Source: Agromyces luteolus (GTDB lineage: Bacteria; Actinomycetota; Actinomycetes; Actinomycetales; Microbacteriaceae). From it: 64,000 nt of DNA. The stretch spans positions 789,519 to 853,518 of the forward strand of contig NZ_WODA01000025.1 in assembly GCF_009729855.1 (NCBI RefSeq), given 5' to 3'. Below, piece by piece: positions 36,144 to 45,022 of the stretch. The notes below the pieces were generated by a model, which was given only the letters and a program-made list of their open reading frames with translations, was not told the DNA's origin and did not search any database. Both the position numbers and the translations under genes were made by a program. Every line of letters starts with the position of its first letter. Position 1 is the stretch's first letter.

Positions 36144-37705
36144 TCGGTCGCCTCCACGCGCGGGAACAGCGGCTCGAGCGCGGAGGTCCGCGTGCCGACG
36201 CTCCACTCGTGGGCGCGGTCGATGCGCTGCTCCTGCACGGTGCGGGGCGCGCCGAGCGCGGTCCAGAGCTTCGCGGTCGCCTTGGGCAGCACCGGCGAGA
36301 GCAGCACGGCGAGCGTGCCGACGCCGTGGTACGCGGTCTCGAGCACGGCCTCGAGGCGAGCGCGCTTGGTCTCGTCCTTCGCGAGCGCCCACGGCTCCTG
36401 CTCGGTGATGTACCCGTTCAGCGCGTCGACGAGCTTCCACGTCGCGGCGATCGCCTCGTGGATCTGCAGTCGCTCGATCGCCTGCCACGCGGCATCCGTC
36501 GCCTCGGCCTCGATGCGCCGGATCGCCTCGTCGGCCTCCGTGCGGGCCGCCTCGGTGCCGGTCGGCACCTCGCCGCCGCAGTACCGTCCGATCATGGCGA
36601 TCACGCGCGAGGCGAGGTTGCCGAAGCCGTTGGCGAGCTCGGCCTGGTAGCGCGCCGCGAGGTCCTCCCACGAGAACGAGCCGTCCTGTCCGAACGAGAT
36701 CGCCGAGAGGAAGTAGTACCGGAATGCGTCGGAGCCGAACGTCTCGGTGATCTGCGACGGCGCGATGCCGGTGAGCTTCGACTTCGACATCTTCTCGCCG
36801 CCGACGAGCAGCCAGCCGTGGCCGAACACGCCGGTCGGCACGTCGAGGCCCGCGGCCATGAGCATGGCCGGCCAGATGACGGCGTGGAAGCGGAGGATGT
36901 CCTTGCCCACCAGGTGCTGCGCCGGCCAGCGCCGCGCGAACCGCTCGTCGTCCTCGCCGTACCCGACGGCGGTGATGTAGTTGAGGAGCGCGTCGAACCA
37001 GACGTAGACGACGTGGGTCTCGTCCCACGGCACCTTCACGCCCCAGTCGAACGTCGACCGCGAGATCGAGAGGTCGTCGAGGCCGCGCCGCACGAAGCTC
37101 ACGACCTCGTTGCGCGCCGACTCGGGCTGCACGAAGTCGGGACGGGTCTCGTACAGCTCGAGCAGCTTGTCGGCGAACGCCGACATGCGGAAGAAGTAGT
37201 TCTTCTCGTGCAGCAGCTCGACGGGCTTGGAGTGGATGGCGCAGACGAGCTGCCCCTCGTACTCGCCCGTGCCGTCGACGAGCTCGGACTGCTGCTTGTA
37301 CTCCTCGCAGCCGACGCAGTAGTAGCCCTCGTACTCGCCCGTGTAGATCCAGCCCTCGTCGAAGAGGTGCTGGAGGAACTTCTGCACGTTGCGCTCGTGG
37401 CGCTCGTCGGTCGTGCGGATGAAGTCGTCGTTGGCGACGTCGACGGTGTCGAGCAGCGGCTTCCACGCCTCGGCGACGAGCTTGTCGGCCCACTCCTGCG
37501 GGCTCACGCCGTTCGCGGTCGCCGTGCGGAGGATCTTCTGGCCGTGCTCGTCGGTGCCGGTGAGCATCCACGTGTCGCGACCCGCCTGGCGGTTCCACCG
37601 CGCGAGCACGTCGGCGGCCACCTCCGTGTACGCGTGCCCGATGTGCGGCACGTCGTTGACGTAGAAGATGGGGGTCGTGATGTAGAACGAGGAGGCGTCG
37701 GCCAT
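36140..37705 (-). CDS. metG: Methionine-tRNA ligase
   Basis: A 521-aa class I synthetase charging tRNA-Met. HIGH box in VNDVPHIGHAYTEVAAD; KMSKS in GEKMSKSKLTGIAPSQI. A metal-knuckle region CVGCEEYKQQ lies near residue 130. The anticodon domain includes NGFGNLASRVIAMI. It lacks the extra C-terminal tRNA-binding domain of E. coli MetRS, as usual in actinobacteria. TAGGAT lies 7 nt before the ATG, so it is probably leaderless. Confidence 0.97.
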   Translation of the reverse strand: MADASSFYITTPIFYVNDVPHIGHAYTEVAADVLARWNRQAGRDTWMLTGTDEHGQKILRTATANGVSPQEWADKLVAEAWKPLLDTVDVANDDFIRTTDERHERNVQKFLQHLFDEGWIYTGEYEGYYCVGCEEYKQQSELVDGTGEYEGQLVCAIHSKPVELLHEKNYFFRMSAFADKLLELYETRPDFVQPESARNEVVSFVRRGLDDLSISRSTFDWGVKVPWDETHVVYVWFDALLNYITAVGYGEDDERFARRWPAQHLVGKDILRFHAVIWPAMLMAAGLDVPTGVFGHGWLLVGGEKMSKSKLTGIAPSQITETFGSDAFRYYFLSAISFGQDGSFSWEDLAARYQAELANGFGNLASRVIAMIGRYCGGEVPTGTEAARTEADEAIRRIEAEATDAAWQAIERLQIHEAIAATWKLVDALNGYITEQEPWALAKDETKRARLEAVLETAYHGVGTLAVLLSPVLPKATAKLWTALGAPRTVQEQRIDRAHEWSVGTRTSALEPLFPRVEATE

Positions 37706-37780
37706 GCCGACAATCCTACGGGCGCGCATCGGTGCGCTACGCCCGAGCGGATGCCGCCCTCCGGTCGCCGCCGGCGCGGC

Positions 37781-38902
37781 TCAGCCGCCCGCAGCCCCAC
37801 CGTCCTTCCCGTTCGGCGGGCCCTGCGCGGCGGCGTGCGTCTCCGCGCGGCGCTGCCGCGCCCGGCCGTCCGCGAGCACGGGCGGGATCTGCTCCTGGAC
37901 CTGCATCCGCTCGTGCGGGGTCGGCACGCCGATCGTCAGGTCCTGCTCGCGCAGACCCTTGACGGCGCGCACCTTCTGCCCCGGGTAGTCGACGACCTTC
38001 ATGCCGATCACGATCTTCCCCGCCGAGTCGCGGTGGTCGAGCTCCCGGTACGCGTCGGCGACGTCGGCGAGCGGGAACACGTCCGCGATCGGCAGTCGCA
38101 CCTGCCGGTCGGCCACGAGCTGCGCGATGCGGCCGAGCGCGATCGTGTCGCCGGCCCAGAGCTTGATCGCGTCGTGGTCCTCGACCGCGGCCCAGTCGGT
38201 CGTCGTGAAGACGCGCGACGCGGGCACGCCGAGCTCCGCGGCCTCCGCGGTCTGCCCGCCGAGGAAGTCGAGGAACCCGGTGACCGGGCGGTCCGTCAGC
38301 ATCCGCACCCGCGCCGCGAGGTCGGGACCGTAGGCGAGCGGCTCGATCCCGAACTGCCGCACGAAGTCGAACCGGGACTCGGCGGTCGTGCCGATCACCC
38401 CGGCGCCGCGCGCCCGTGCGAGCTGCGCCGCGAGGCATCCGATGCCGCCGGCCGCCGCCGTCACGACGACGAGGTCGCGGGGGCCGAGGTTCAGCCCGTC
38501 CACCGCGCCGAGCGCGGTCGTTCCCGCCACGTACAGCGATCCGGCGACCTCCCAGGAGAGCGAGACGGGCTTCGGCAGCAGCTGCGCCTCGGGCACGAGC
38601 ACGTAGGCCGCCTGCGCGCCGCGCGCGACGTAGCCCATGACCTCGTCGCCCCGGCGGAACCGCGTGACGCCCTCGCCGACGGCGTCGACGACGCCCGCGA
38701 GGTCGCGCCCCTGCCCCGAGGGGAACTCGACCGGCCAGTGGTCCTGGCGGTCGCCGCGCCGCACCGCGGTCTCGACGGGCGAGATGCCGCTGGCGAAGAC
38801 CTCGACGAGCACCTCCCCCGGTCCGGGCTTCGGAACGTCGACCTCGACGACCTCGAGCACCTCCGGCCCGCCGAACGACTCGAACACCACTGCCCTTGCC
38901 AT
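37781..38902 (-). CDS. MDR-family zinc-type alcohol dehydrogenase/quinone oxidoreductase
   Basis: A 373-aa medium-chain reductase without the structural-zinc cysteines. The N-terminal GroES-like domain has AVVFESFGGPEVLEVVEVDV and GRDLAGVVDAVGEGV; the Rossmann loop is VTAAAGGIGCLAAQLARARG. The C-terminal ~55 residues after VIGMKVVDYP are charged and probably disordered, longer than typical members. The substrate is unknown. The start MARAVVF at 38902 is used; a GTG three codons earlier is possible. An imperfect palindrome lies about 80 nt upstream. Confidence 0.83.
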   Translation of the reverse strand: MARAVVFESFGGPEVLEVVEVDVPKPGPGEVLVEVFASGISPVETAVRRGDRQDHWPVEFPSGQGRDLAGVVDAVGEGVTRFRRGDEVMGYVARGAQAAYVLVPEAQLLPKPVSLSWEVAGSLYVAGTTALGAVDGLNLGPRDLVVVTAAAGGIGCLAAQLARARGAGVIGTTAESRFDFVRQFGIEPLAYGPDLAARVRMLTDRPVTGFLDFLGGQTAEAAELGVPASRVFTTTDWAAVEDHDAIKLWAGDTIALGRIAQLVADRQVRLPIADVFPLADVADAYRELDHRDSAGKIVIGMKVVDYPGQKVRAVKGLREQDLTIGVPTPHERMQVQEQIPPVLADGRARQRRAETHAAAQGPPNGKDGGAAGG

Positions 38903-38983
38903 CGTCCCCACCCCCGCGTCGGTCCTGTGCTTTCAGGGTCCTCCCGTCGAATGGGAGCCGGATGGGAGCCGCCTGTGACTTCG

Positions 38984-38999
38984 ATGCATACGTACGCAT
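38984..38999. promoter_or_regulatory. Imperfect 16-bp palindrome upstream of the MDR gene
   Basis: ATGCATACGTACGCAT is palindromic except for one pair of positions. It lies about 80 nt upstream of the oxidoreductase start and about 60 nt from the rsmI end, and may be an operator. Confidence 0.3.
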
Positions 39000-39059
39000 G
39001 GAGCACCACGGGTGCGCCGATCCGGCTCGGCGGGCCCGTCGGCGGGACGGTCGGCGGGG

Positions 39060-39887
39060 CTACCGCTCGGCCCTGGCCGCAAGCGCGGCCTCGTACAGGT
39101 CGCGCTTGCCGAGTCCCGTCTCGCCCGCGACGAGCGCCGCGGCATCCTTCAGCCTGGTGCCGGATGCCGCGAGCGCGACGACCCGCGCGACCGCCTCGCC
39201 GGCATCGGCTGCGGGTGCCTCGGCCGCGCCCCCGACCACGACGCAGATCTCGCCGCGCACGCCGCCCTCGGCCCACTCCGCGAGCTCGCCGAGGGGGCCG
39301 CGCCGGACCTCCTCGTGGAGCTTCGTCAGCTCGCGGCACACCGCGGCGGGCCGTTCGGCGCCGAACGCCTCCGCGAGCGCGCCGAGGCTCGCGGCCAGCC
39401 GCGACGGCGCCTCGAAGAAGACGAGCGTGCGGCGGTCCCCGGCGAGTTCGGCGAGGCGGCGCGAGCGCTCCCCCGCCTTGCGCGGCAGGAAGCCCTCGAA
39501 CGCGAACCGGTCGGTCGGCAGGCCCGACACGGCGAGCGCGGTCACGACCGCGCTCGGCCCCGGGATCGCCGTGACGTCGACGCCCGCGGCGACCGCGGCC
39601 TGCACGAGCGGGAAGCCCGGGTCGGACACCGTCGGCATGCCGGCGTCGCTCAGCACGAGCACGTCGCCCTCGCTCGCGAGCGCGACGAGGTCGCCCGCAC
39701 GGGCGCGCTCGTTGTGCTCGTGCAGCGCGATGAGCCGGGGGCGGTTCGCGATGCCGAGCGCCGCGAGCAGGCGCTGCGTGACGCGCGTGTCCTCCGAGGC
39801 CACCACGTCGGCGTCCTCGAGCGCCTGCCGCAGCCGGGTCGACGCGTCGCCGAGGTTGCCGATGGGCGTCGCCGCGAGGATGATCAC
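39060..39887 (-). CDS. rsmI: 16S rRNA 2'-O-ribose methyltransferase RsmI
   Basis: A 275-aa SAM-dependent enzyme of the tetrapyrrole-methylase fold, modifying C1402 of 16S rRNA. It begins IILAATPIGNLGDASTRLRQ, with EDTRVTQRLL, LVLSDAGMPTVSDPGFPLV and IPGPSAVVTALAVSGLPTDRF (split as IPGPSAVVTALAVSG). The GTG start at 39887 has CAGACT 6 nt upstream. It is divergent from pmt with only 52 nt between, a gene pair conserved in actinobacteria (Rv1002c/Rv1003 in M. tuberculosis). Confidence 0.95.
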   Translation of the reverse strand: MIILAATPIGNLGDASTRLRQALEDADVVASEDTRVTQRLLAALGIANRPRLIALHEHNERARAGDLVALASEGDVLVLSDAGMPTVSDPGFPLVQAAVAAGVDVTAIPGPSAVVTALAVSGLPTDRFAFEGFLPRKAGERSRRLAELAGDRRTLVFFEAPSRLAASLGALAEAFGAERPAAVCRELTKLHEEVRRGPLGELAEWAEGGVRGEICVVVGGAAEAPAADAGEAVARVVALAASGTRLKDAAALVAGETGLGKRDLYEAALAARAER

Positions 39888-39939
39888 CGGTCCAGTCTGG
39901 CGCACGGGCGCCGCGTGACGCGCGATTAGGGTGGAGCGC

Positions 39940-41640
39940 ATGGGTCTCCACGAGGTCGACGCGAGCGCGCGCGACGCGCACGAGGCGGCCCCCGACGGGA
40001 GCGACGGCGACCGGCCCGCACCGGAGCGCGAGCCCGAGGCATCCGACGCCCCCGCCCCACCCGCGTCGGCGCGCGGGCCCGTCGGCACCCGCCTCGACGC
40101 GTGGTGGTCGAACCTGCTGCGCACGCCGCGCCGCCGTGCGCTGTGGACCTGGGGCGGCCCGATCGCGGTGACGCTCCTCGCCGCGGTGCTGCGGTTCTGG
40201 AACCTCGGGCACCCGCAGGCGATCGTGTTCGACGAGACCTACTACGTGAAGGATGCCTGGACGCTCCTCGCGAACGGCTACGAGTCGGCGTGGCCCGAGG
40301 GGGCGAACGAGGACTTCGCTCGCGGCGACACCGAGGTGTTCTCCGACGATCCCGCGTACGTCGTGCACCCGCCGCTCGGCAAGTGGATGATCGGCCTCGG
40401 CATGGCGCTGTTCGGCGCCGACAGCGCGTTCTGGTGGCGCGCGTCGACGGCGCTCGCCGGCACGGTCGCGGTCTTCCTCATGACCATGATCGGCACGCGC
40501 CTGTTCCGCTCGACGCTCGTCGCCGTGATCGCCGGGTTCCTGCTCGCGATCGACGGCAACGCGATCGTCATGAGCCGGGTGGCACTGCTCGACAACTGGG
40601 TGATGCTGTTCTGCCTGCTCGGCTTCTGGTTCGTCCTGCTCGACCGCGCGGCGACCGAGGCGCGGCTGCGCGAACGGCTGGCCGCCCTCCGCGCCGGCGG
40701 CGGCGATCCGCACTGGGGGCCCGTCGTCTGGGCGCGCCCCTGGGTCATCGCGGCGGGCGTCGCATTCGGTGCCGCGACCGCCGTGAAGTGGTCGGGCCTC
40801 TACTTCATCGCCGCCTTCGGCCTCTACCTCGTGCTCGTCGACGCTATGGCGCGGCGCCGCGCCGGGCTCGGGTTCTGGGTCGAGGGCGCGCTGTTCAAGC
40901 AGGCGCCCGCGACCTTCCTCCTGCTCGTCCCCGTGGCCGGCGTCGTCTACCTGGCCTCGTGGACCGGATGGCTCGTCACCGACGGCGGCTACTACCGCGG
41001 CTGGGCCGACGAACCGGGCAACGCAGCGACGGGGTTCTGGTCGTGGGTGCCGCACTCGCTCCAGAGCCTCTGGCACTACCACCAGGCCGCGTACGGCTAC
41101 CACGTCGGCGTGGCCTCCCCGCATCCGTGGCAGGCGAACCCCCTGACCTGGCCGATCTCGTGGCGGCCGACGAACATGTACTTCGCCTCGACCACCGACG
41201 GGTCGGGCGGCTGCGGCCAGGCGGAGTGCTGGTCGTCGATCATGGGCATCCCGAACCCGATCATCTGGTGGGCCGCGACGCTCGCCACCGGCTACCTGGT
41301 CTACCGGTTCGCCCGGTACCGCGAGTGGACCGCCGGCCTGATCCTCGTCGGCGTCGCCGCCGGCTACCTCCCGTGGCTCGCGTACCTCGGGCGCACGGTG
41401 TTCCAGTTCTACACGATCGCCTACGAGCCCTACCTGCTGCTCGCGCTGGCCGCCGTCATCGGCATCGTGCTCGGCCGGCGGGACGACCCGACGTGGCGAC
41501 GACAGCAGGGCATCGCCACCGTCGCAGTGTTCCTCGGCGTCGCGGCGGCGGTCTCGATCTTCTTCCTCCCGCTCTGGACGGCGATGCCCGTGACGCCCGA
41601 GTTCCGGCAGCTGCACTTCTGGCTGCCGGGCTGGGGATGA
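39940..41640 (+). CDS. Dolichyl-phosphate-mannose-type protein mannosyltransferase (Pmt, GT39)
   Basis: A 566-aa polytopic membrane enzyme that O-mannosylates exported proteins with polyprenyl-phosphomannose. A disordered 60-residue N-terminus is followed by the first helix and the acidic DE motif in the first external loop (IVFDETYYVKDAWTLL). Other landmarks are VHPPLGKWMIGLGM and a large loop containing HPWQANPLTWPISWRPTNMY (split as HPWQANPLTW). About ten helices follow. TAGGGT stands 7 nt before the ATG. It overlaps the next gene by 4 nt. Confidence 0.93.
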   Translation: MGLHEVDASARDAHEAAPDGSDGDRPAPEREPEASDAPAPPASARGPVGTRLDAWWSNLLRTPRRRALWTWGGPIAVTLLAAVLRFWNLGHPQAIVFDETYYVKDAWTLLANGYESAWPEGANEDFARGDTEVFSDDPAYVVHPPLGKWMIGLGMALFGADSAFWWRASTALAGTVAVFLMTMIGTRLFRSTLVAVIAGFLLAIDGNAIVMSRVALLDNWVMLFCLLGFWFVLLDRAATEARLRERLAALRAGGGDPHWGPVVWARPWVIAAGVAFGAATAVKWSGLYFIAAFGLYLVLVDAMARRRAGLGFWVEGALFKQAPATFLLLVPVAGVVYLASWTGWLVTDGGYYRGWADEPGNAATGFWSWVPHSLQSLWHYHQAAYGYHVGVASPHPWQANPLTWPISWRPTNMYFASTTDGSGGCGQAECWSSIMGIPNPIIWWAATLATGYLVYRFARYREWTAGLILVGVAAGYLPWLAYLGRTVFQFYTIAYEPYLLLALAAVIGIVLGRRDDPTWRRQQGIATVAVFLGVAAAVSIFFLPLWTAMPVTPEFRQLHFWLPGWG

Positions 41641-42653
41641 GCGGCGCAGCGGCGGGCGAGGCGCGGCGCCGGTGGCGTGAGCGGATGCCGGGCCTCGCCG
41701 TCGCGGCGGCGGCCGCCGCGGGCGCCTGGCTGGTCCACCTCGCGGTCCCGGCCGTGCCGCTGCTCACGGTCGCCGTGGCCGCGGGCATCGTCGCCGGGCA
41801 GCTCCCGCCGGTGCGCCCCGGCCTCGACGGCGTGCTGAAGCCGGGCCTCGGCTTCTCCGCGCGGACCCTGCTGCGCACCGGCATCGTGCTCCTCGGCCTG
41901 AAGCTCAGCCTCGCCGACATCGCGGGCCTCGGCTGGATCACGATCGCGACCACCGTGGCAGTGGTCGTCCTCACGTTCTTCGGCACGGTCGCGCTCGGCC
42001 GGGCCATGCGGCTGCCCGGCCACGAGCCGCTCCTCGTCGCGAGCGGTTTCGCGATCTGCGGCGCCTCGGCGATCGGCGCGATGGCCGCCACGGTCCGGGC
42101 GCGCGACGACGAGCAGGCCCGGCCGGTGGCTCTCGTCACGCTGTGCGGCACGCTCGCGATCGCGGTGCTGCCCGCGCTGTGGCATCCGCTCGGCCTCTCG
42201 GCGACTCAGTTCGGCCACTGGGTCGGAGCGGGCGTGCACGACGTCGGCCAGGTGGTCGCGACCGCGCAGATCGCGGGCGCGTCGGCGCTCGCCGTGGCGG
42301 TCGTCGTGAAGCTCACGCGCGTGCTGCTGCTCGCGCCGATCGTCGCGATCGTCGCGGGCGTCGAGCGACGTCGATCGACGGATGCCTCCGGCCCGCGCCC
42401 CGCGATCGTGCCGCTGTTCATCGCGGGCTTCCTGGTCGCGGTGCTCGTGCGGACGTTCCTTCACGTGCCCGAGGCCGTGCTGGCGGCGGCCGACCTCGTG
42501 CAGACGACCCTGCTCGCGATGGCGCTGTTCGCGCTCGGCGCGTCGATCCGCGTCGCCGCGCTGCTGCACACGGGGTGGCGGGCGCTCGTCACGGGGCTCG
42601 CGTCGTGGGTGCTCGTCGCGGCGCTCGCGTACGGGGCTGTGCTGCTCGGTTGA
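41637..42653 (+). CDS. YeiH/UPF0324-family putative anion exporter
   Basis: A 338-aa membrane protein with about ten helices, coupled to pmt by ATGA. Family features include LGFSARTLLRTGIVLLGLKL, SGFAICGASAIGAMAATV (with CGASAI) and GHWVGAGVHDVGQVVATA. It is often annotated as a putative sulfate exporter, on weak evidence. Coupling to pmt looks accidental rather than functional. A strong 13-bp hairpin follows. Confidence 0.85.
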   Translation: MSGAAAGEARRRWRERMPGLAVAAAAAAGAWLVHLAVPAVPLLTVAVAAGIVAGQLPPVRPGLDGVLKPGLGFSARTLLRTGIVLLGLKLSLADIAGLGWITIATTVAVVVLTFFGTVALGRAMRLPGHEPLLVASGFAICGASAIGAMAATVRARDDEQARPVALVTLCGTLAIAVLPALWHPLGLSATQFGHWVGAGVHDVGQVVATAQIAGASALAVAVVVKLTRVLLLAPIVAIVAGVERRRSTDASGPRPAIVPLFIAGFLVAVLVRTFLHVPEAVLAAADLVQTTLLAMALFALGASIRVAALLHTGWRALVTGLASWVLVAALAYGAVLLG

Positions 42654-42693
42654 GCGGCGGCTCCGGGGGACTGATCGCGTGCGGCACCTGCGA

Positions 42694-42729
42694 GGCGGTG
42701 CGGCGCGGCCGAAGCAGCGCCGCACCGCC
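42694..42729. terminator. Bidirectional terminator hairpin
   Basis: A perfect 13-bp stem (GGCGGTGCGGCGC/GCGCCGCACCGCC) with a 10-nt loop lies between the convergent YeiH-like gene and the MDR operon. Confidence 0.6.
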
Positions 42730-42741
42730 CCGTCCGACGCG

Positions 42742-43794
42742 TCAGTCCGACTGGGCGACGTGCCCGGTCGCCGGTGCGCCGACGTCGGAGGCCGCGCGAG
42801 CCGCGGCATCCGTCTCGTCGTCGCCGCCGCGCACGCGGATCGCGACCTTGCCACGGACACTGCCGGATGCGAGCCGCGCGAGCGCCTCGGGCGCCCGGTC
42901 GAGCGGGAACACCTCGTCGACGACGGGCCGCAGCTCCCCCGCCTCGGCGAACGCGCGGAGCGCATCGAGGTCGTCCCCGTTGCGGCGCGCCGCGAGGGAC
43001 ACGAGGCGCCGCCGCGTGAAGGGCGACCGGAACACCGCGGCGGCGATGCGCGGAAGCGGGCCGAACGTGCGCGATCCGGTGCCGGCCGACAGCACGAGCG
43101 TCCCGCGCGGCGCGAGGATGCGCGTCAGGGCGCCGAGCGACTGCGCGGCCACGAGGTCGATCACGACGTCGTACGTCGCACCGTCCGCCGTGACGTCCTC
43201 GGTGCGGTGGTCGATCACGCGGGTCGCGCCGGCCGAGCGCACGTGGTCGGCCTTGGCTCCGCTCGCGACGCCCGTGACGGTCGCTCCCATCGCCACTGCG
43301 AGCTGCACGACGTACGTGCCGACTCCGCCCGACGCGCCGATGACGAGCACCCGGTCGCCCGGGCCGACGCGAGCGAGCCGCAGCGCCTGCAGCGCGGTCG
43401 TCCCGGAGACCGGGATGACGGCCGCGTGCACGTCGTCGAGGTTCGCGGGCGCGCGCCGGACGAAGCGCGCGTCGACCACGGCGGTCTCGGCGAACCCGGC
43501 CTGGTCGGACTCTGCGAAGACGCGGTCGCCGACCGCGAGGGTCGTGACGCCGGCGCCGACTGCGCTCACGACTCCGGCGACGTCGCGCCCGACCGGCTTC
43601 TTCGGGCGCTTCCAGCCGAACGCGGCGCGGATGAGCCGGGGCTCGCCGCGCATGATCCACACGTCGCCGGCGTGCACGCCCGCGGCGTGCACCTCGATCG
43701 CGACCCGGCCGGGGCCGGGCGCGCCGGGCTCGGGGACGTCGGCGACGGCCAGCACCTCGGGGCCGCCGTAGCCGTTCTGGACGAGTGCGCGCAT
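42742..43794 (-). CDS. MDR-family NAD(P)H:quinone oxidoreductase-like protein (second of pair)
   Basis: About 350 aa. It has GroES-like HAAGVHAGDVWIMRGEPRLI and GRDVAGVVSAVGAGVT, then the nucleotide loop VLVIGASGGVGTYVVQLAVA (GASGGVG). No zinc-binding cysteines are seen, as in quinone reductases of this class. The second of two adjacent ATGs (43794) has AGGAGG at 4 nt and is preferred. It overlaps the upstream MDR stop by 1 nt and is the last gene of a four-gene coupled operon. Confidence 0.85.
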   Translation of the reverse strand: MRALVQNGYGGPEVLAVADVPEPGAPGPGRVAIEVHAAGVHAGDVWIMRGEPRLIRAAFGWKRPKKPVGRDVAGVVSAVGAGVTTLAVGDRVFAESDQAGFAETAVVDARFVRRAPANLDDVHAAVIPVSGTTALQALRLARVGPGDRVLVIGASGGVGTYVVQLAVAMGATVTGVASGAKADHVRSAGATRVIDHRTEDVTADGATYDVVIDLVAAQSLGALTRILAPRGTLVLSAGTGSRTFGPLPRIAAAVFRSPFTRRRLVSLAARRNGDDLDALRAFAEAGELRPVVDEVFPLDRAPEALARLASGSVRGKVAIRVRGGDDETDAAARAASDVGAPATGHVAQSD

Positions 43795-44792
43795 CATGCC
43801 TCCTGGTATTCGGGCACGGGCGTGACGACGACCGTGCCGGACTTGTGTCCGGTGTCGACGAGGCGGTGCGCCTCGGCGATCGCGTCGAGCGGGATGACCC
43901 GCTCGATGACGGGGGTGAACGCGCCGGATGCGGCGAGCGCCGCGAGTTCCTCGAGATCGGGCCGCTTGGCCTCGACCGAGCGCAGCCCGGTGAACATGAC
44001 GATCGCGCGCCGACGCCCGAGCCGCGAGGTGACCTGCTGGGCCATGATCGCCCACGACGGAACGGTCGTCAGGTACCGGCCGCCCGGCGCGAGCACGGCG
44101 CGCGCCCGCCGGAAGGTCGACTTGCCGACCGCGTCGAAGACGACGTCGAACGGCGCACCGGGGGCTCCGGGCCGCATCGGATCGTCGCGCGTGTAGTCGA
44201 CGACCCGGTGAGGCCCGAGCCCCGCGACGAGTTCGACGTGCGTAGGCCCGCACACCGAGGTGACCTCTGCGCCGAGCCGCACGGCGAGCTGCACCGCGGC
44301 CGCGCCGACCGCGCCCGATGCGCCGTTGACCAGTACCCGGCTGCCCGCGCCGACGCGGCCGCCGTCGCGGAGGAACGGCAGCGCCGTCATCGCTCCGTCG
44401 CAGATCGCGACGGCCGCCTCGACCGACACGCCCTCGGGCAGGGGCACGACGGCGCCGTCCTCGCGGACGACGACCGCCTCGGCGTGGGCGCCGCCGTCGA
44501 CGCCCGTCGCGCCGAAGACCCGGTCGCCGACCGCGAAGCGCGTCACCCCCTCGCCGACGGCGTCGACCACGCCCGCGAAGTCCGACCCGAGCACCGCGTT
44601 GCGGGGGCGGCGCAGCCCGAAGGCGAGCCGCGCGAACCAGGGCGAACCCGATCGGCCCGCGGCATCCGCCGCCCCGACCGACGCCGCGTGCACCCGCACG
44701 CGGAGCTCGCCCGGGCCGGGCTCCGGCCGCTCCCGCTCCTCGACCCCGACGACCTCGGGTGCACCGTACCGGTGATAGGCGGCGATCCTCAT
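43794..44792 (-). CDS. MDR-family NAD(P)H:quinone oxidoreductase-like protein (first of pair)
   Basis: A 332-aa paralogue-like partner of the next gene, with VHAASVGAADAAGRSG, GSDFAGVVDAVGEGVTRF and the Rossmann loop VLVNGASGAVGAAAVQLAV. It has no catalytic-zinc residues. It overlaps the XRE regulator gene by 4 nt at its start. Two tandem MDR genes under one small regulator suggest detoxification of quinones or reactive carbonyls; that is inference. Confidence 0.85.
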   Translation of the reverse strand: MRIAAYHRYGAPEVVGVEERERPEPGPGELRVRVHAASVGAADAAGRSGSPWFARLAFGLRRPRNAVLGSDFAGVVDAVGEGVTRFAVGDRVFGATGVDGGAHAEAVVVREDGAVVPLPEGVSVEAAVAICDGAMTALPFLRDGGRVGAGSRVLVNGASGAVGAAAVQLAVRLGAEVTSVCGPTHVELVAGLGPHRVVDYTRDDPMRPGAPGAPFDVVFDAVGKSTFRRARAVLAPGGRYLTTVPSWAIMAQQVTSRLGRRRAIVMFTGLRSVEAKRPDLEELAALAASGAFTPVIERVIPLDAIAEAHRLVDTGHKSGTVVVTPVPEYQEA

Positions 44793-45022
44793 GATGCCGA
44801 CACCTCCTCGTGGGGGTACTGGAAGACGTCGTCGAGCGGCACCCCGAACACCCGAGCGATCTGGAAGGCCATCTCGAGCGAGGGCGAGTAGCGGCCCTGC
44901 TCGATGGCGATGACGGTCTGGCGGGTGACGCCGAGCCGCTCCGCGAGCTCGGCCTGCGTCATCTCGCCGTGGCGGAATCGAAGCGAACGGATGTCGTTGG
45001 TGACCCGCGTGGGCTTCACCAT
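44789..45022 (-). CDS. Small XRE/Cro-type helix-turn-helix regulator
   Basis: A 77-aa protein that is almost only an HTH domain: GEMTQAELAERLGVTRQTVIAIEQGRYSPSLEMAFQIARVFG (read as MTQAELAERLGVTRQTVIAI and SPSLEMAFQIARVF). The C-terminus LDDVFQYPHEE is typical of YozG-like regulators that are paired with small membrane proteins. Its start overlaps the end of the membrane protein gene by 7 nt, and its stop overlaps the MDR start. It is the best candidate to bind the three GAATGnTTGACA sites at the operon head. Confidence 0.9.
   Translation of the reverse strand: MVKPTRVTNDIRSLRFRHGEMTQAELAERLGVTRQTVIAIEQGRYSPSLEMAFQIARVFGVPLDDVFQYPHEEVSAS

Noticed and set aside
37781..38902. Calling the MDR protein a specific alcohol dehydrogenase or crotonyl-CoA reductase
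   Set aside because: It lacks zinc-binding cysteines and any substrate-specific motif that I can recognise, so only the family is stated.
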